Of a stretch of 64,000 bases of DNA, positions 1-9,495 are shown one piece after another. Positions within the stretch are counted from its first letter, which is position 1. Each line of letters starts with the position of its first letter. Source of the DNA: G020354785 sp964534745 (lineage in GTDB: Bacteria; Bacteroidota; Bacteroidia; Bacteroidales; UBA10428); the NCBI GenBank assembly GCA_964534745.1, contig CAZHQW010000007.1:19529-83528 (forward strand), written 5' to 3'. The notes below the pieces were generated by a model, which had not been told where the DNA came from, did no database searches, and worked only from the letters and a program-made list of their open reading frames with translations. The position numbers were made by a program, and so were the translations under genes.

Positions 1-92
1 CCCAACTCGGCTCCAAAACTTTTTATTATTTTTTCTGCCAGGTAGGTTGTTGCCCTGCCGGCAAAAAATTTAATAGGAGCTTTGATTTTCAT
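1..92 (-). CDS. prs: Ribose-phosphate pyrophosphokinase, N-terminal fragment
   Basis: Only the first 30 codons are visible; the rest lies beyond the left edge. The enzyme makes PRPP from ribose 5-phosphate and ATP for nucleotide, histidine and tryptophan synthesis. The visible residues include FAGRATTYLAEKI, resembling the family's N-terminal pattern (F-x-G-x4-x-YLAEKI). The ATG at 92-90 opens the frame. A short fragment gives limited support; another phosphoribosyltransferase-like protein is possible but less likely. Confidence 0.65.
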   Translation of the reverse strand, partial: MKIKAPIKFFAGRATTYLAEKIIKSFGAEL

Positions 93-187
93 GGTTTTTG
101 ATTGATGGGTATTTTAATGATAATATATCGACGTAAATGTAAAAAATTAACTGCCAAATACTGCGTATTGTTATTAAAAATAATAAT

Positions 188-793
188 TTAAATTTCAACA
201 TTGCTGTTAGTGCTGACGATAAAATTTAATATTTCATCCCTGCCCGTTTTTTTCAATGAAGACGTTACGAATATTTTGGGCAGGGCCTGCCAGCTTTTTA
301 ACAATATGCTTTTATAGTTTGCCAGTTTTTTTTCCAGGGCATGTGCTGAAATTTTATCTGTTTTGGTAAAACAAAGTACAAAAGGTATTTTATTGATGCC
401 GGCCCATTCGATGAATTGCAGGTCAATAATCTGCGGATCGTGGCGGCAGTCAATCAGTATGAAAAGGCATGCCAGGTTCTTCCTTTTTATTATATAGCCG
501 GCAATAAGAGCCATTATTTTTTTCCTGGTTTTTTTTGCGGTTTTCATATATCCGTAACCTGGCAGATCAACAAGATACCATTCATTATTTATGAGAAAAT
601 GATTTATCATCTTCGTCTTGCCCGGTGTACCCGATATTTTTGCCATATTTTTTCTGCCGGTAAGCATATTAAGCAGGGATGATTTACCAACATTTGATCT
701 TCCTACAAAGGCGTATTCGGGGTAAGCGGACTTCGGGCAGGATTCCGGGTCCGGACTGCTTTTAATAAATCTGATTTTTTTTATAACGTTCAT
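188..793 (-). CDS. engB: Ribosome biogenesis GTPase EngB (YihA/YsxC)
   Basis: A small TRAFAC-class GTPase needed for late assembly of the 50S ribosomal subunit. All G motifs are visible: G1 GRSNVGKS at residues 31-38, a threonine in SGTPGKTK for G2, G3 DLPGYGY, G4 TKTD, and G5 TSS near the end. The length of about 201 residues is usual for EngB. I chose the ATG at 793 rather than one four codons upstream at 805, because the protein then begins directly with the family's N-terminal beta strand (IKKIRFIKSS). It is followed on the same strand by prs and preceded by manA, with short gaps. Confidence 0.93.
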   Translation of the reverse strand: MNVIKKIRFIKSSPDPESCPKSAYPEYAFVGRSNVGKSSLLNMLTGRKNMAKISGTPGKTKMINHFLINNEWYLVDLPGYGYMKTAKKTRKKIMALIAGYIIKRKNLACLFILIDCRHDPQIIDLQFIEWAGINKIPFVLCFTKTDKISAHALEKKLANYKSILLKSWQALPKIFVTSSLKKTGRDEILNFIVSTNSNVEI

Positions 794-828
794 AAATAAA
801 AGCAAACTTGCTTATCTCTGCCATTTCA

Positions 829-1809
829 TCAGTCAATATAAATTTCAAGGATCCTGGCCTCTTTCAGCGGATTAAGATATATATTCTTTAATTCTGCAGG
901 AATTAACAGTGATTCTCCTTTTCTTACTTTTATTGTTTCGTTTTCGTAATAGTCAATATTGAATTCTCCATCAAGGCACATATATATCACAAACGAATCC
1001 AGACTGAGAAAGTCTCTTTCAATTCTTTCACTGAAATATAACATGTTTACCGTAAAATATTTGCACTTTGCCAGTCCTGAAGGCTCATTTAATTGACAGG
1101 AGTACTCGGTTTTAATATTCTCATAGTAGTTATAATCAATTGCATCTACAGCAAGCTCGGTATGAAGTTCGCGGGGTTTACCTCCTGCGTCGAGGCGGTC
1201 GAAATCATATATTCGGTAAGTAATATCTGAGGTCTGCTGAATTTCCGCCAGCAGAACACCTGCTCCAATGGCATGCACCCTGCCAGCAGGCAAAAATATA
1301 ACATCACCCGCATTAATTTTTATATAGTTGAGAATGTCATCAAGAGCCTTATTTTCGAGATGACGCATATATGTTTCTTTATCCAGGGCTTTATTAAAAC
1401 CAACTATCAGCTCTGAATTTTTTTCAGCCTGAATGATATACCACATTTCTGTTTTGCCAAAAGAATTGTGCCTCTTCAGAGCTAATTCATCATTCGGATG
1501 CACCTGTATTGACAACTTCTCGGTTGCATCAATGAACTTTATCAAAAGAGGGAACTCATATCCAAACCTGTCGAAAATTTTATCACCAACAAGATCACCC
1601 ATGTATACTTCAATCAGTTCCTGTAAATTGTTGCCTGCAAGGAATCCATTTTCAACCACGGAAATATTATTATGCACTCCCGATATTTCCCAGCTTTCAC
1701 CAGCTGAGTCAGAAGCTCCTGCTTTACCCAGCAATTCCCTTAATTTGTTTCCTCCCCATATTTTATCCTTAAATTGAGGGATAAATTTTAGCGGATATAA
1801 CCTGTTCAT
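829..1809 (-). CDS. manA: Class I mannose-6-phosphate isomerase
   Basis: A zinc-dependent enzyme interconverting mannose 6-phosphate and fructose 6-phosphate in the cytoplasm, feeding GDP-mannose and surface glycan synthesis. The cupin fold carries the expected metal ligands: QVHPND around residue 103, the glutamate in KTEMWY near 121, and the histidine in GRVHAIGAG near 179. At 326 residues it is of the short form common in Firmicutes and Bacteroidota. It lies 23 bp upstream of engB on the same strand. Its closeness to engB seems incidental. Confidence 0.92.
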   Translation of the reverse strand: MNRLYPLKFIPQFKDKIWGGNKLRELLGKAGASDSAGESWEISGVHNNISVVENGFLAGNNLQELIEVYMGDLVGDKIFDRFGYEFPLLIKFIDATEKLSIQVHPNDELALKRHNSFGKTEMWYIIQAEKNSELIVGFNKALDKETYMRHLENKALDDILNYIKINAGDVIFLPAGRVHAIGAGVLLAEIQQTSDITYRIYDFDRLDAGGKPRELHTELAVDAIDYNYYENIKTEYSCQLNEPSGLAKCKYFTVNMLYFSERIERDFLSLDSFVIYMCLDGEFNIDYYENETIKVRKGESLLIPAELKNIYLNPLKEARILEIYID

Positions 1810-1845
1810 AATATTTTCTGAATTTAAACTATAATATTTACAAAC

Positions 1846-2145
1846 TTATTTCTCATAATCGACAACCACAACATCTTCTTTTATGCCGTTTAGCAGTCCG
1901 ACCACTTTCTGGTGTTCGGGATGATCGCGGTAGATGCTGAGATCGCCTGCATCTTCAAATTCAGAGACTACAGCTAGATCATAAGCATTGGATCTCGTGC
2001 TTATATTTACACCCACATCATAGTGTTTTATCTCAGGGATCAATGATGGCAGCTTATCCAGGCTGTCTTTCAACATAAATATTCTTTTCTTTTTTTCAGT
2101 TTCCGAGGAGGCACTGATTTTAATCATTACTATATGTACCAGCAT
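1846..2145 (-). CDS. Dabb-family stress-responsive alpha/beta-barrel protein
   Basis: A 99-residue protein matching the Dabb fold: it starts MLVHIVMIK, has a central helix with the pattern LKDSLDKLPSLIPEI, a YDVGVN strand, and ends with the YRDHPEHQKVV segment typical of the family. Dabb proteins dimerise into ferredoxin-like barrels; most bacterial members have no assigned reaction. It follows pdxJ by 15 bp on the same strand, so the two are probably cotranscribed. A link to pyridoxine metabolism is not shown by the sequence. Confidence 0.85.
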   Translation of the reverse strand: MLVHIVMIKISASSETEKKKRIFMLKDSLDKLPSLIPEIKHYDVGVNISTRSNAYDLAVVSEFEDAGDLSIYRDHPEHQKVVGLLNGIKEDVVVVDYEK

Positions 2146-2160
2146 AATATTCCAATTATT

Positions 2161-2874
2161 TTATTTTAACTGATCCAGGTATAATTGTATTGTTCTTTCG
2201 AGTCCGTAATAAAGGGCATCTGAGATTAGTGCATGTCCGATAGATACTTCCTGTAGTCCGGGTACATTATCATTAAAATATTTTAGGTTGTCAAGGTTAA
2301 GGTCATGGCCTGCATTTATATGTAACCCGCTGTTATTTGCTGCTATTGCCGCTTGAATAAAGGGATTAATAGCTTCTTCCCTGTTTTTTGAATAAGCGCT
2401 GGCATACGGTTCGGTGTATAATTCAATTCTGTCTGTTCCTGTTTTTGCAGCATCCTCAATATTTTTAAGGTTTGTGTCAACAAAGAGCGAAGTGCGTATT
2501 CCTGCCTGCCTGAAGCCGGCAACTACTTCTTTAATAAATGACATGTTATCGGAAATATCCCATCCTTTACTGGATGTCAATGCATCCGGGGGATCAGGGA
2601 CCAGGGTAACCTGGTGTGGCTTTACTTCCATAACAAGGCTGACAAAAGCGGGCGAAGGATACCCCTCGATATTGAATTCTGATGTGATAACAGGACTCAT
2701 ATCCCTGACATCCTGGTAGCGTATATGCCTTTCATCAGGCCTGGGATGTACAGTTATTCCCTGCGCTCCGAATTTTTCACAATCAATAGCAGCCTGCAGT
2801 ACATTAGGAATATTTCCTCCCCTGGCATTCCTTAATGTTGCAATTTTGTTTATATTTACACTTAATCTGGTCAT
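2161..2874 (-). CDS. pdxJ: Pyridoxine 5'-phosphate synthase
   Basis: Condenses 1-deoxyxylulose 5-phosphate with 3-amino-2-oxopropyl phosphate to give pyridoxine 5'-phosphate, the last step of the DXP-dependent vitamin B6 pathway. The protein starts with MTRLSVNINKIATLRNARGG, the usual PdxJ N-terminus, contains GAQGITVHPRPDERHIR, and ends with the GHALISDALYYGLE phosphate-site motif. An open frame extends upstream to 2997, but the ATG at 2874 gives the normal length of 237 residues. A good promoter (-33 at 2949-2946, -7 at 2927-2920) lies inside the longer version, so the shorter start is preferred. Confidence 0.95.
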   Translation of the reverse strand: MTRLSVNINKIATLRNARGGNIPNVLQAAIDCEKFGAQGITVHPRPDERHIRYQDVRDMSPVITSEFNIEGYPSPAFVSLVMEVKPHQVTLVPDPPDALTSSKGWDISDNMSFIKEVVAGFRQAGIRTSLFVDTNLKNIEDAAKTGTDRIELYTEPYASAYSKNREEAINPFIQAAIAANNSGLHINAGHDLNLDNLKYFNDNVPGLQEVSIGHALISDALYYGLERTIQLYLDQLK

Positions 2875-2919
2875 TGATAATAACTTTATCAGATGGCATT
2901 TGTTATATAACAGGAATTG

Positions 2920-2949
2920 CAAAATTAATAGTATTTTAAAAACAACAAA
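2920..2949 (-). promoter_or_regulatory. Bacteroidota-type promoter for pdxJ
   Basis: On the minus strand, TTTG at 2949-2946 and TAATTTTG at 2927-2920 are separated by 18 bases, close to the Bacteroidota housekeeping consensus (TTTG, about 19-21 bases, TAnnTTTG). Transcription would begin near 2912, about 40 bases before the pdxJ ATG. Confidence 0.5.
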
Positions 2950-3614
2950 TGTTAGCCAAGGATTTAATATCGGATGTGATACCTGCCTTGCGCACATCGG
3001 ACAGCGGACAGAAGGCCCTGTACTGGATGGATATATTTCGTATTTCTCATCTGCCCATAGTAAATAATGAAGATTTTCTGGGTCTGATATCGGACAAGGA
3101 TATTTATGATTTAAATATGGCAGATGAGCCGATAGGGAACCACAGCCTTTCGCTTTTCAGCCCATATGTTACTCTTGACCAGCATATATTCGAGGTTATT
3201 GAACTTACTTCACGTCTTAATTTATCTGTCGTGCCCGTACTTGATCATAACAATCATTACCAGGGGCTTATTACCATGAATCACCTTGTTCATTATTTTG
3301 GCGAACTGTCGGCCCTCAAGCAACCGGGCGGTATTATAGTACTTGAAATAAATGCCAATGATTATTCTTTGACTGAGATAGCACAGATTGTCGAAAGTAA
3401 TGATGCTAAAATACTAAGTCTTTATATAAACTCGTATTCCAACTCAATGAAGATGGAGGTTAGCATCAAAATAAGCAGGAAAGAGCTTACTTCAATCATT
3501 CAAACTTTTAACAGGTATAATTATATAGTAAAGGCTTCCTTTATGGATGAGAATGATCTCGACAGCCTTTACGAGAACAGGTATGAGCAGTTTATGAAAT
3601 ATCTCAGTATCTAA
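2949..3614 (+). CDS. CBS-domain protein with C-terminal ACT-like region
   Basis: A 221-residue cytoplasmic protein with two CBS motifs (about residues 5-60 and 72-122), which normally form a Bateman module binding adenine nucleotides. The second half (about 127-200) starts GGIIVLEINANDYSLTEIAQ, a pattern seen in ACT-like ligand-binding domains. The target it regulates is not known. It lies 44 bp upstream of nadK on the same strand. This CBS-nadK pairing recurs in Bacteroidota, suggesting a role in sensing the nucleotide or NAD(P) state, but that is inference. Its start is divergent from pdxJ. Confidence 0.85.
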   Translation: MLAKDLISDVIPALRTSDSGQKALYWMDIFRISHLPIVNNEDFLGLISDKDIYDLNMADEPIGNHSLSLFSPYVTLDQHIFEVIELTSRLNLSVVPVLDHNNHYQGLITMNHLVHYFGELSALKQPGGIIVLEINANDYSLTEIAQIVESNDAKILSLYINSYSNSMKMEVSIKISRKELTSIIQTFNRYNYIVKASFMDENDLDSLYENRYEQFMKYLSI

Positions 3615-3658
3615 TACTTTATTTTGTGTAAATTCATTATAAACAATTATCTCTTCAC

Positions 3659-4537
3659 ATGAAAATTACCATATACGGTAAGACTTTTAACCCTGGATTC
3701 AAACCATATATTAAAGAACTGTTTAAGAAACTTCACCAGCATAATGTTGAAATAATAGTATACAAACCTTTTCTGGATTTTATAAAGGATAAGGCAGGAT
3801 TTGAAGCGGGACAGCAGGGTATTTTTATCAACCATAATGATATTAGCGATGATATAGATTTCATGATCAGCATAGGCGGCGATGGAACATTTCTGGAGAC
3901 TATACCCTTTATAAGAAACCATAACATACCTATAATAGGATTGAACTCAGGGCGCCTGGGATTTCTGGCAAATATTTCCAAAGATGAAATATCGTCGGCC
4001 CTGCAGGCAATATTTGAAAGAGACTATCAGATTGAAAACAGGACACTAATAAAGCTTGACTCAAACAAGAATATTTTCGGAGACCTTAATTTTGCACTAA
4101 ATGAGATAACCGTCCAGAAGAAAGAGTCACAAATGATCACGATAGATGTATACCTTAACGATGAGTTTCTTAATACTTACTGGACGGACGGACTTATTAT
4201 ATCCACCCCCACAGGTTCAACAGCATACTGTTTGAGTGTCGGAGGGCCTATTGTGCTTCCGGATTCAAATAATTTTATAATTGCACCGATAGCATCACAT
4301 AATCTAACTGTAAGGCCTCTGGTTGTCCCTGATGTCGACATTATAACTTTAAAAGTGCGCAAGAGCAGGGAAAAATTTTTTATAACGGCGGATAACCGGA
4401 CAAGCCTGATTGACAGCTCGGTAAAGCTGAAACTGTACAAAGCAGATTTTAAACTTAAGATGCTTAAATTGCCCAGCAATAACTTTTATAGTACGATAAG
4501 GAACAAGCTGATGTGGGGAGTGGATAAAAGAAATTAA
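3659..4537 (+). CDS. nadK: NAD kinase
   Basis: Phosphorylates NAD to NADP in the cytoplasm, the sole biosynthetic source of NADP. The signature GGDGTFL is at residues 73-79, and the NAD-binding TPTGSTAY motif lies near residue 182, followed by the conserved SVGGPIV strand. The length of 292 residues is normal. It starts MKITIYGK, typical of the Bacteroidota enzyme. It follows the CBS protein closely and precedes envelope genes after a 91-bp gap. Confidence 0.96.
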   Translation: MKITIYGKTFNPGFKPYIKELFKKLHQHNVEIIVYKPFLDFIKDKAGFEAGQQGIFINHNDISDDIDFMISIGGDGTFLETIPFIRNHNIPIIGLNSGRLGFLANISKDEISSALQAIFERDYQIENRTLIKLDSNKNIFGDLNFALNEITVQKKESQMITIDVYLNDEFLNTYWTDGLIISTPTGSTAYCLSVGGPIVLPDSNNFIIAPIASHNLTVRPLVVPDVDIITLKVRKSREKFFITADNRTSLIDSSVKLKLYKADFKLKMLKLPSNNFYSTIRNKLMWGVDKRN

Positions 4538-4628
4538 AAAAGCTTCTGCTTTGTCATAAAACCAAATTTTTATAAATTTAATGGTTACCAATAATTGTGT
4601 ATTTTTATATCAGAATAAAAAGTAAGCA

Positions 4629-5420
4629 ATGAAAAGATTTTTGTTCCTTATACTGATTACAATTTTTATATCATTGTCACTTTATTCTCAAAGATGGAAG
4701 CTGAAAAGATATGAAGGGATACTGGGGATAGGAACAACAAACATTTTTTCGGATCTGGGAGGAAGGATTGATGCAAGCATGTTTTTTATTGAAGATATTA
4801 CTTTCAGGGATACGAGGCCTTCTTTTTATGCGGGATTACGATATAAAATAAGCCAGAAATATTCCACCAAGTTATCGTTAACATACGGATTTGGTAAAAC
4901 TGAAGACTTTGAAGGTTCCAGAAATGAAGGCCGGCAGTTTCTGGCAAAAACACATCTTTTTGAAACAGCAGCGCATTTTGAGTTTTATATAATCCAGGAA
5001 GAAAAAAGGTACCGTTCGGCGGCAATGTTCAACCGCCGGGGCATGTTAAACAACTATTCGACAATAAGTCTTTATATTTTCGGAGGTATCGGTTTGACTA
5101 AGTACTGGACAAGCCTTGAGATGGAACCCAGAGCAACGGATACTTATGATGACAGGAACAGATTTATCCCTGTATTTCCGCTTGGCGCAGGATTTAAATA
5201 TGTTATCAGTGATAAATGGATGGTCGGTTATGAAATTGCCGGCAGGTATACGTTTTGTGACTATATTGACGGATTTAAACCTGCTGCATCGAAATACAAT
5301 GATATATACTGGATATCTACACTAAATCTGACTTACAGAATTAAAACCTCCAGGCGCGGGCTTCCCCTGTTCTTAGACAGATATCAGACAATAAGAACAA
5401 CAAGAAGGATGAGGAGATGA
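4629..5420 (+). CDS. Predicted outer-membrane beta-barrel protein
   Basis: A 263-residue exported protein. Residues 1-21 form a signal peptide (MKRFLFLILITIFISLSLYSQ). The mature part alternates hydrophobic and polar residues and has aromatic strand ends, as in an eight- to ten-stranded barrel. It has features of the PorG-like family (ILGIGTTNIFSDLGG, then YAGLRYKISQKYS). The last 20 residues are strongly basic (RRGLPLF to RRMRR), which is odd for a barrel and could face the periplasm. It sits directly upstream of a second small barrel, the PorG candidate, so it may be a paralogue or partner. No enzymatic role is suggested. Confidence 0.75.
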   Translation: MKRFLFLILITIFISLSLYSQRWKLKRYEGILGIGTTNIFSDLGGRIDASMFFIEDITFRDTRPSFYAGLRYKISQKYSTKLSLTYGFGKTEDFEGSRNEGRQFLAKTHLFETAAHFEFYIIQEEKRYRSAAMFNRRGMLNNYSTISLYIFGGIGLTKYWTSLEMEPRATDTYDDRNRFIPVFPLGAGFKYVISDKWMVGYEIAGRYTFCDYIDGFKPAASKYNDIYWISTLNLTYRIKTSRRGLPLFLDRYQTIRTTRRMRR

Positions 5421-5561
5421 TGATGTTCTGAAAGGGGCATATTAAGGAACTTAACATTTTTTATGATTTTTTATGAAAAATTCTGATATTGCGCGCTAAA
5501 AACATTTTATTTTCGTTAAATAAGTTAGTCTTTACAAAATATCCTGATATTTAGGCAGTAA

Positions 5562-6203
5562 ATGAAGAGATTTTTAATGTTATTCGTGATTATCTATTGC
5601 TTAATAGCAGCAGAAGCCCAGAGAAATGACGATATTGGTATTTTTGCAGGCTCCTCATTTTACTATGGGGACCTGAACACCAGCAGAATATTCTATTCAC
5701 CCGGACTGGCAATGGGAGGTCTTTTCAGGTTTAATTTGAACAAGAGGTATGCGCTGCGTATAAATGCATACTTTACAAGGCTTTCAGCTGATCCAAATGA
5801 TTTTTCTGACAGGATATATGATGTTACTGCTTCTTCATCATTCAACAAATATATATTCGATGCGGCATGCCAGGTGGAATTCAATTTTATGCCGTATATG
5901 CCCACAATGAAGAAATGGGAATATACACCTTACGTTAGCGCAGGTATCGGTTATTTCTCTATTAGCAATATACCCGTAACTATACCATTTGGAGCAGGGC
6001 TGAAAATTAATGTCACAAGAACGATTTGTGCCGGCGTTGAATGGAGTTTCCGTAAAACATTTAACGATCTTATAGATGACACAAGGAATGCAACCAACAT
6101 TAATTCTTTAATCAATAATAATGATTGGTATTCATTTTTAGGTATTTTTGTGACTTATAAGTTTTTCAATTTTATGTCAGATTGCCCGGCTTATGATGAT
6201 TAA
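5562..6203 (+). CDS. porG: PorG-like outer-membrane protein of the type IX secretion system (DUF6089 family)
   Basis: A 213-residue protein with a signal peptide (cleavage near AEAQ, residue 19) and a small beta-barrel pattern. The N-terminal motif GIFAGSSFYYGDLN is characteristic of the PorG/DUF6089 family. PorG anchors the PorK-PorN ring of the T9SS in the outer membrane. Its position just before uppS and bamA is the conserved one in Bacteroidota. Thirteen bases separate it from uppS, so they probably form one operon. The role is assigned from family and context; the sequence alone only shows a small barrel. Confidence 0.78.
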   Translation: MKRFLMLFVIIYCLIAAEAQRNDDIGIFAGSSFYYGDLNTSRIFYSPGLAMGGLFRFNLNKRYALRINAYFTRLSADPNDFSDRIYDVTASSSFNKYIFDAACQVEFNFMPYMPTMKKWEYTPYVSAGIGYFSISNIPVTIPFGAGLKINVTRTICAGVEWSFRKTFNDLIDDTRNATNINSLINNNDWYSFLGIFVTYKFFNFMSDCPAYDD

Positions 6204-6215
6204 TATTGCGAATAG

Positions 6216-6968
6216 ATGAATCTTAAAGAACAGATAAATCCTGATAAACTACCCAGACATATTGCAATAATAATGGATGGCAACGGGAGGTGGGCACAGA
6301 AGAGAGGAAATAACAGGGTATTCGGCCATCAGAACGGAGTTGCTGCCGTAAGGGATACTGTTGAAGCAGCTGCAGAACTGGGCATAGGTTATCTTACACT
6401 GTATGCATTCTCCACGGAAAACTGGATGCGCCCCCGTACCGAAATAGATGCGCTGATGTCTCTCCTTGTTGTTACGATCAATAAAGAGACAAAGACTTTG
6501 CAGGACAACAATGTCCGCCTGCTTACCATAGGAGATATTGAGAGCCTTCCTGATAAAGTAGGCAGATATCTGAAAAGAGCTATAGAGGACACCAGCAATA
6601 ATACAGGTCTTTCCCTTATCCTGGCTTTAAGTTACAGTTCGCGGTGGGAAATTACAAATGCGGTCAAACAGATAGCTGCAAAGGTGGAAAAGGGAGAAAT
6701 AAAAGCCAGTGGCATTGACAGCACAATGTTCGAGAAATTTCTTAATACTGCAAAATTCCCGGAACCTGAATTATTAATAAGGACAAGTGGTGAGTACAGA
6801 CTAAGTAATTTTCTTCTGTGGCAGATTGCATATTCAGAATTATATTTCTCTGAAACACTTTGGCCCGATTTTAGAAGAGAACACCTTTATAAGGCAATAA
6901 TCAGTTATCAGAAACGGGAAAGAAGATTTGGCAAAACAAGTTCACAAATAAAAAATGCAAATAGCTGA
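6216..6968 (+). CDS. uppS: Undecaprenyl (isoprenyl) diphosphate synthase
   Basis: A cis-prenyltransferase building undecaprenyl diphosphate from farnesyl and isopentenyl diphosphates, the lipid carrier for peptidoglycan and surface polysaccharides. The catalytic aspartate is in MDGNGRWA (residue 21). Further motifs are LTLYAFSTENW, and RTSGEYRLSNFLLWQ near the C-terminus. The length of 250 residues is normal. The 3' end overlaps the open frame of bamA by up to 14 bases, indicating coupling with the barrel assembly gene. Confidence 0.96.
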   Translation: MNLKEQINPDKLPRHIAIIMDGNGRWAQKRGNNRVFGHQNGVAAVRDTVEAAAELGIGYLTLYAFSTENWMRPRTEIDALMSLLVVTINKETKTLQDNNVRLLTIGDIESLPDKVGRYLKRAIEDTSNNTGLSLILALSYSSRWEITNAVKQIAAKVEKGEIKASGIDSTMFEKFLNTAKFPEPELLIRTSGEYRLSNFLLWQIAYSELYFSETLWPDFRREHLYKAIISYQKRERRFGKTSSQIKNANS

Positions 6969-6975
6969 GAAAGGG

Positions 6976-9495
6976 ATGAAGAATATTTTAACGCTGATAC
7001 TTTTTATATCAATCACTAATATAGTTTTTTCACAGGACAGGGATTTTTCAAAATTGCCAGTTGTTGATTATTCTAATCCCAGGGAATATGAGATAGACTC
7101 GGTGTCTGTTACAGGGGTCAAATACCTTCAGCCGGAGGTATTGATAAATATATCCGGGTTTAAAGTGGGACAGAAGTTGAATATTCCGGGTGATGAGATA
7201 ACTGCTGCTATAGATAAATTCTGGAAGTACGGGTTATTTTCAGATGTGAAGATAATTGCAAATAAAATGGAAAAGGGGAAGGTTCATCTTGAAATATATT
7301 TAAAGGAGCAACCCCGCTTATCAAAGCTTAATCTTATTGGTGTCAATAAATCAGAGGCATCGGACCTGAAAGAAAAAATAAATCTGAAACCCGGCAGCCA
7401 GATGACTGACAACATAATAAATAATACAAAGACAATAATAGAAAAACATTATATTGATAAAGGATTTCTGAATACTGACGTACATATTGTGCAAAAGATT
7501 GACACAGGTGCCATCAATCAGGTAACCCTGAACATTTTTATTGAAAAGAATAAAAGGGTTAAAATCAGTAATATTGATTTCGAAGGCAATGAAGTGTTTT
7601 CCGATAAGAGACTAAGGAGGGTAATGAAGAAGACCAAGGAGAGGAACCTGAATATTTTTAAAAGTTCCAAACTTGTGAAATCGTTGTATAAGGAAGATAA
7701 GGAAAAGCTGGTGGATTTCTATAATGAGAGGGGATACAGGGATGCCATACTGCTTGGAGACAAGATCGAAAAGATCAATGAAAAAAGAATAGCACTGACA
7801 ATCAAGCTGGAAGAGGGGCGGAAGTATTTCGTGAGAAATATTACATGGATAGGAAATACCAGATATCCTGGGGAGATACTGAACAGGATCCTTGGCATAA
7901 AAAAGGGAGATGTCTATAATAAAAAACTGTTGGACGAGAGGCTGCGAATTGATGAAGACGCCGTATCATCGTTATATCTCGATAACGGGTACCTCTTTTT
8001 CTCTGTTGATCCTGTTGAGGCCAGGATTGAAAACGACTCCATAGACCTTGAAATGAGAATATATGAAGGGAAGCAGGCAACAATAAACAAGATTATAATT
8101 ACGGGAAATACCAAAACCAACGAACATGTTGTAAGGAGGGAGTTGAGGACAAGGCCCGGCGAACTTTTCAGCAAATCGGATATTATCCGTTCGGTAAGGG
8201 AGCTTGCCACACTCGGGCATTTCAATCCTGAAACCATTAGTCCCAATCCGATCCCCAACCAGGCTGACGGGACAGTTGATCTCGAGTATCAGCTTGAAGA
8301 GAGGGCCAACGATCAGCTTGAGCTGTCGGGTGGTTTCGGGGGATACGGATTTATAGGGACCATTGGCATAAGATTCTCAAATTTTTCAGCCCGAAACCTG
8401 TTTAAGGGTAAAGCGTGGAGGCCTGTTCCCACAGGGGACGGACAAACCCTTTCGGTGAGGGCCCAGGTTAGCTCCAAAGCATTTAAGGCATATAATTTAT
8501 CATTTATTGAACCCTGGTTCGGGGGTAAGAAGCCTAATTCTTTTACCATTTCGTTAACACATACGGTGAGTAAGAGACCCTTATATGAAGAAGGCAGGTA
8601 TGTTGCCAATGACACAATATTTTTTAAGGTATATGGAGCGGCAATCGGACTGGGAAGGAGGCTTAGGTGGCCCGATGATTATTTTACAATTTATAATGAG
8701 TTAAGTTACCAGAGGTATCATCTAAGCAATTATATCAGCAGCCAGTTTATATTTACAAATGGTTTTTCTAACCTGATAAGCCTTAAAACTATAATTTCAA
8801 GGAGTTCCCAGGATCAGATGCTTTTCCCGCGAAGAGGTTCAAATTTCAGCCTTGGCCTGCAGCTGACACCTCCGTATTCATTGTTTAATAACAAGGATTA
8901 TTCTTCCATGTCCTTTAGCGAGAAATACAGGTTCATAGAGTTTCATAAATGGACATTTAAGAGTGCATGGTACACCGGTATTATAGGTAATCTCATACTG
9001 GCGACCAAGGCCGAGTACGGATACCTTGGCCATTACAACAAAGATATCGGACCATCGCCGTTTGAGAAATTTGAAGTCGGGGGTAATCCGATGTATGCCA
9101 CAAATTATATATTTGGCTCAGACATTGTATCCCTGCGCGGATATCCGGACGCACAGCTGACTCCCCAGACAGTTGTTGAGACAGAAGGACAAACAAGAAG
9201 ATTTTATGACGGTAACGTATATGATAAGTATACACTTGAGCTTCGTTACCCTCTCTCGCTTAATCCCAGTGCTACGATTTACGCACTTGCTTTTCTTGAA
9301 GGAGGTAATGCATGGAAAAGTATTGGTGAATTTAATCCTTTTAATATTAAAAGATCAGCCGGAGTGGGGGTTAGAATATTTCTTCCCATGTTTGGTCTCC
9401 TTGGTATTGACTGGGGATATGGATTTGACCCACTGGCAGGTCAGACAGGAGCTAATGGCAGTGAATTTCATTTTGTGCTGGGACAGCAATTCTGA
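6976..9495 (+). CDS. bamA: Outer-membrane protein assembly factor BamA
   Basis: The Omp85-family insertase that folds beta-barrel proteins into the outer membrane. It has a signal peptide (ending near NIVFSQ), five POTRA repeats over about the first 420 residues, and a C-terminal 16-stranded barrel. The barrel contains the DIVSLRGYP segment, a variant of the VRGF/Y loop motif, and ends in a phenylalanine (LGQQF) as expected of a C-terminal strand signal. The ATG at 6976 is preceded by GAAAGGG, a plausible ribosome site. An ATG at 6955 in the same frame would add seven residues and overlap uppS. Downstream chaperones probably share the transcript. Confidence 0.95.
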   Translation: MKNILTLILFISITNIVFSQDRDFSKLPVVDYSNPREYEIDSVSVTGVKYLQPEVLINISGFKVGQKLNIPGDEITAAIDKFWKYGLFSDVKIIANKMEKGKVHLEIYLKEQPRLSKLNLIGVNKSEASDLKEKINLKPGSQMTDNIINNTKTIIEKHYIDKGFLNTDVHIVQKIDTGAINQVTLNIFIEKNKRVKISNIDFEGNEVFSDKRLRRVMKKTKERNLNIFKSSKLVKSLYKEDKEKLVDFYNERGYRDAILLGDKIEKINEKRIALTIKLEEGRKYFVRNITWIGNTRYPGEILNRILGIKKGDVYNKKLLDERLRIDEDAVSSLYLDNGYLFFSVDPVEARIENDSIDLEMRIYEGKQATINKIIITGNTKTNEHVVRRELRTRPGELFSKSDIIRSVRELATLGHFNPETISPNPIPNQADGTVDLEYQLEERANDQLELSGGFGGYGFIGTIGIRFSNFSARNLFKGKAWRPVPTGDGQTLSVRAQVSSKAFKAYNLSFIEPWFGGKKPNSFTISLTHTVSKRPLYEEGRYVANDTIFFKVYGAAIGLGRRLRWPDDYFTIYNELSYQRYHLSNYISSQFIFTNGFSNLISLKTIISRSSQDQMLFPRRGSNFSLGLQLTPPYSLFNNKDYSSMSFSEKYRFIEFHKWTFKSAWYTGIIGNLILATKAEYGYLGHYNKDIGPSPFEKFEVGGNPMYATNYIFGSDIVSLRGYPDAQLTPQTVVETEGQTRRFYDGNVYDKYTLELRYPLSLNPSATIYALAFLEGGNAWKSIGEFNPFNIKRSAGVGVRIFLPMFGLLGIDWGYGFDPLAGQTGANGSEFHFVLGQQF

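Noticed and set aside
2875..2997. N-terminal extension of pdxJ
   Set aside because: The extra 41 residues are atypical and overlap the pdxJ promoter and the start of the divergent CBS gene.
7841..8258. Minus-strand frames inside bamA
   Set aside because: They overlap conserved POTRA coding sequence and show no recognisable protein pattern.
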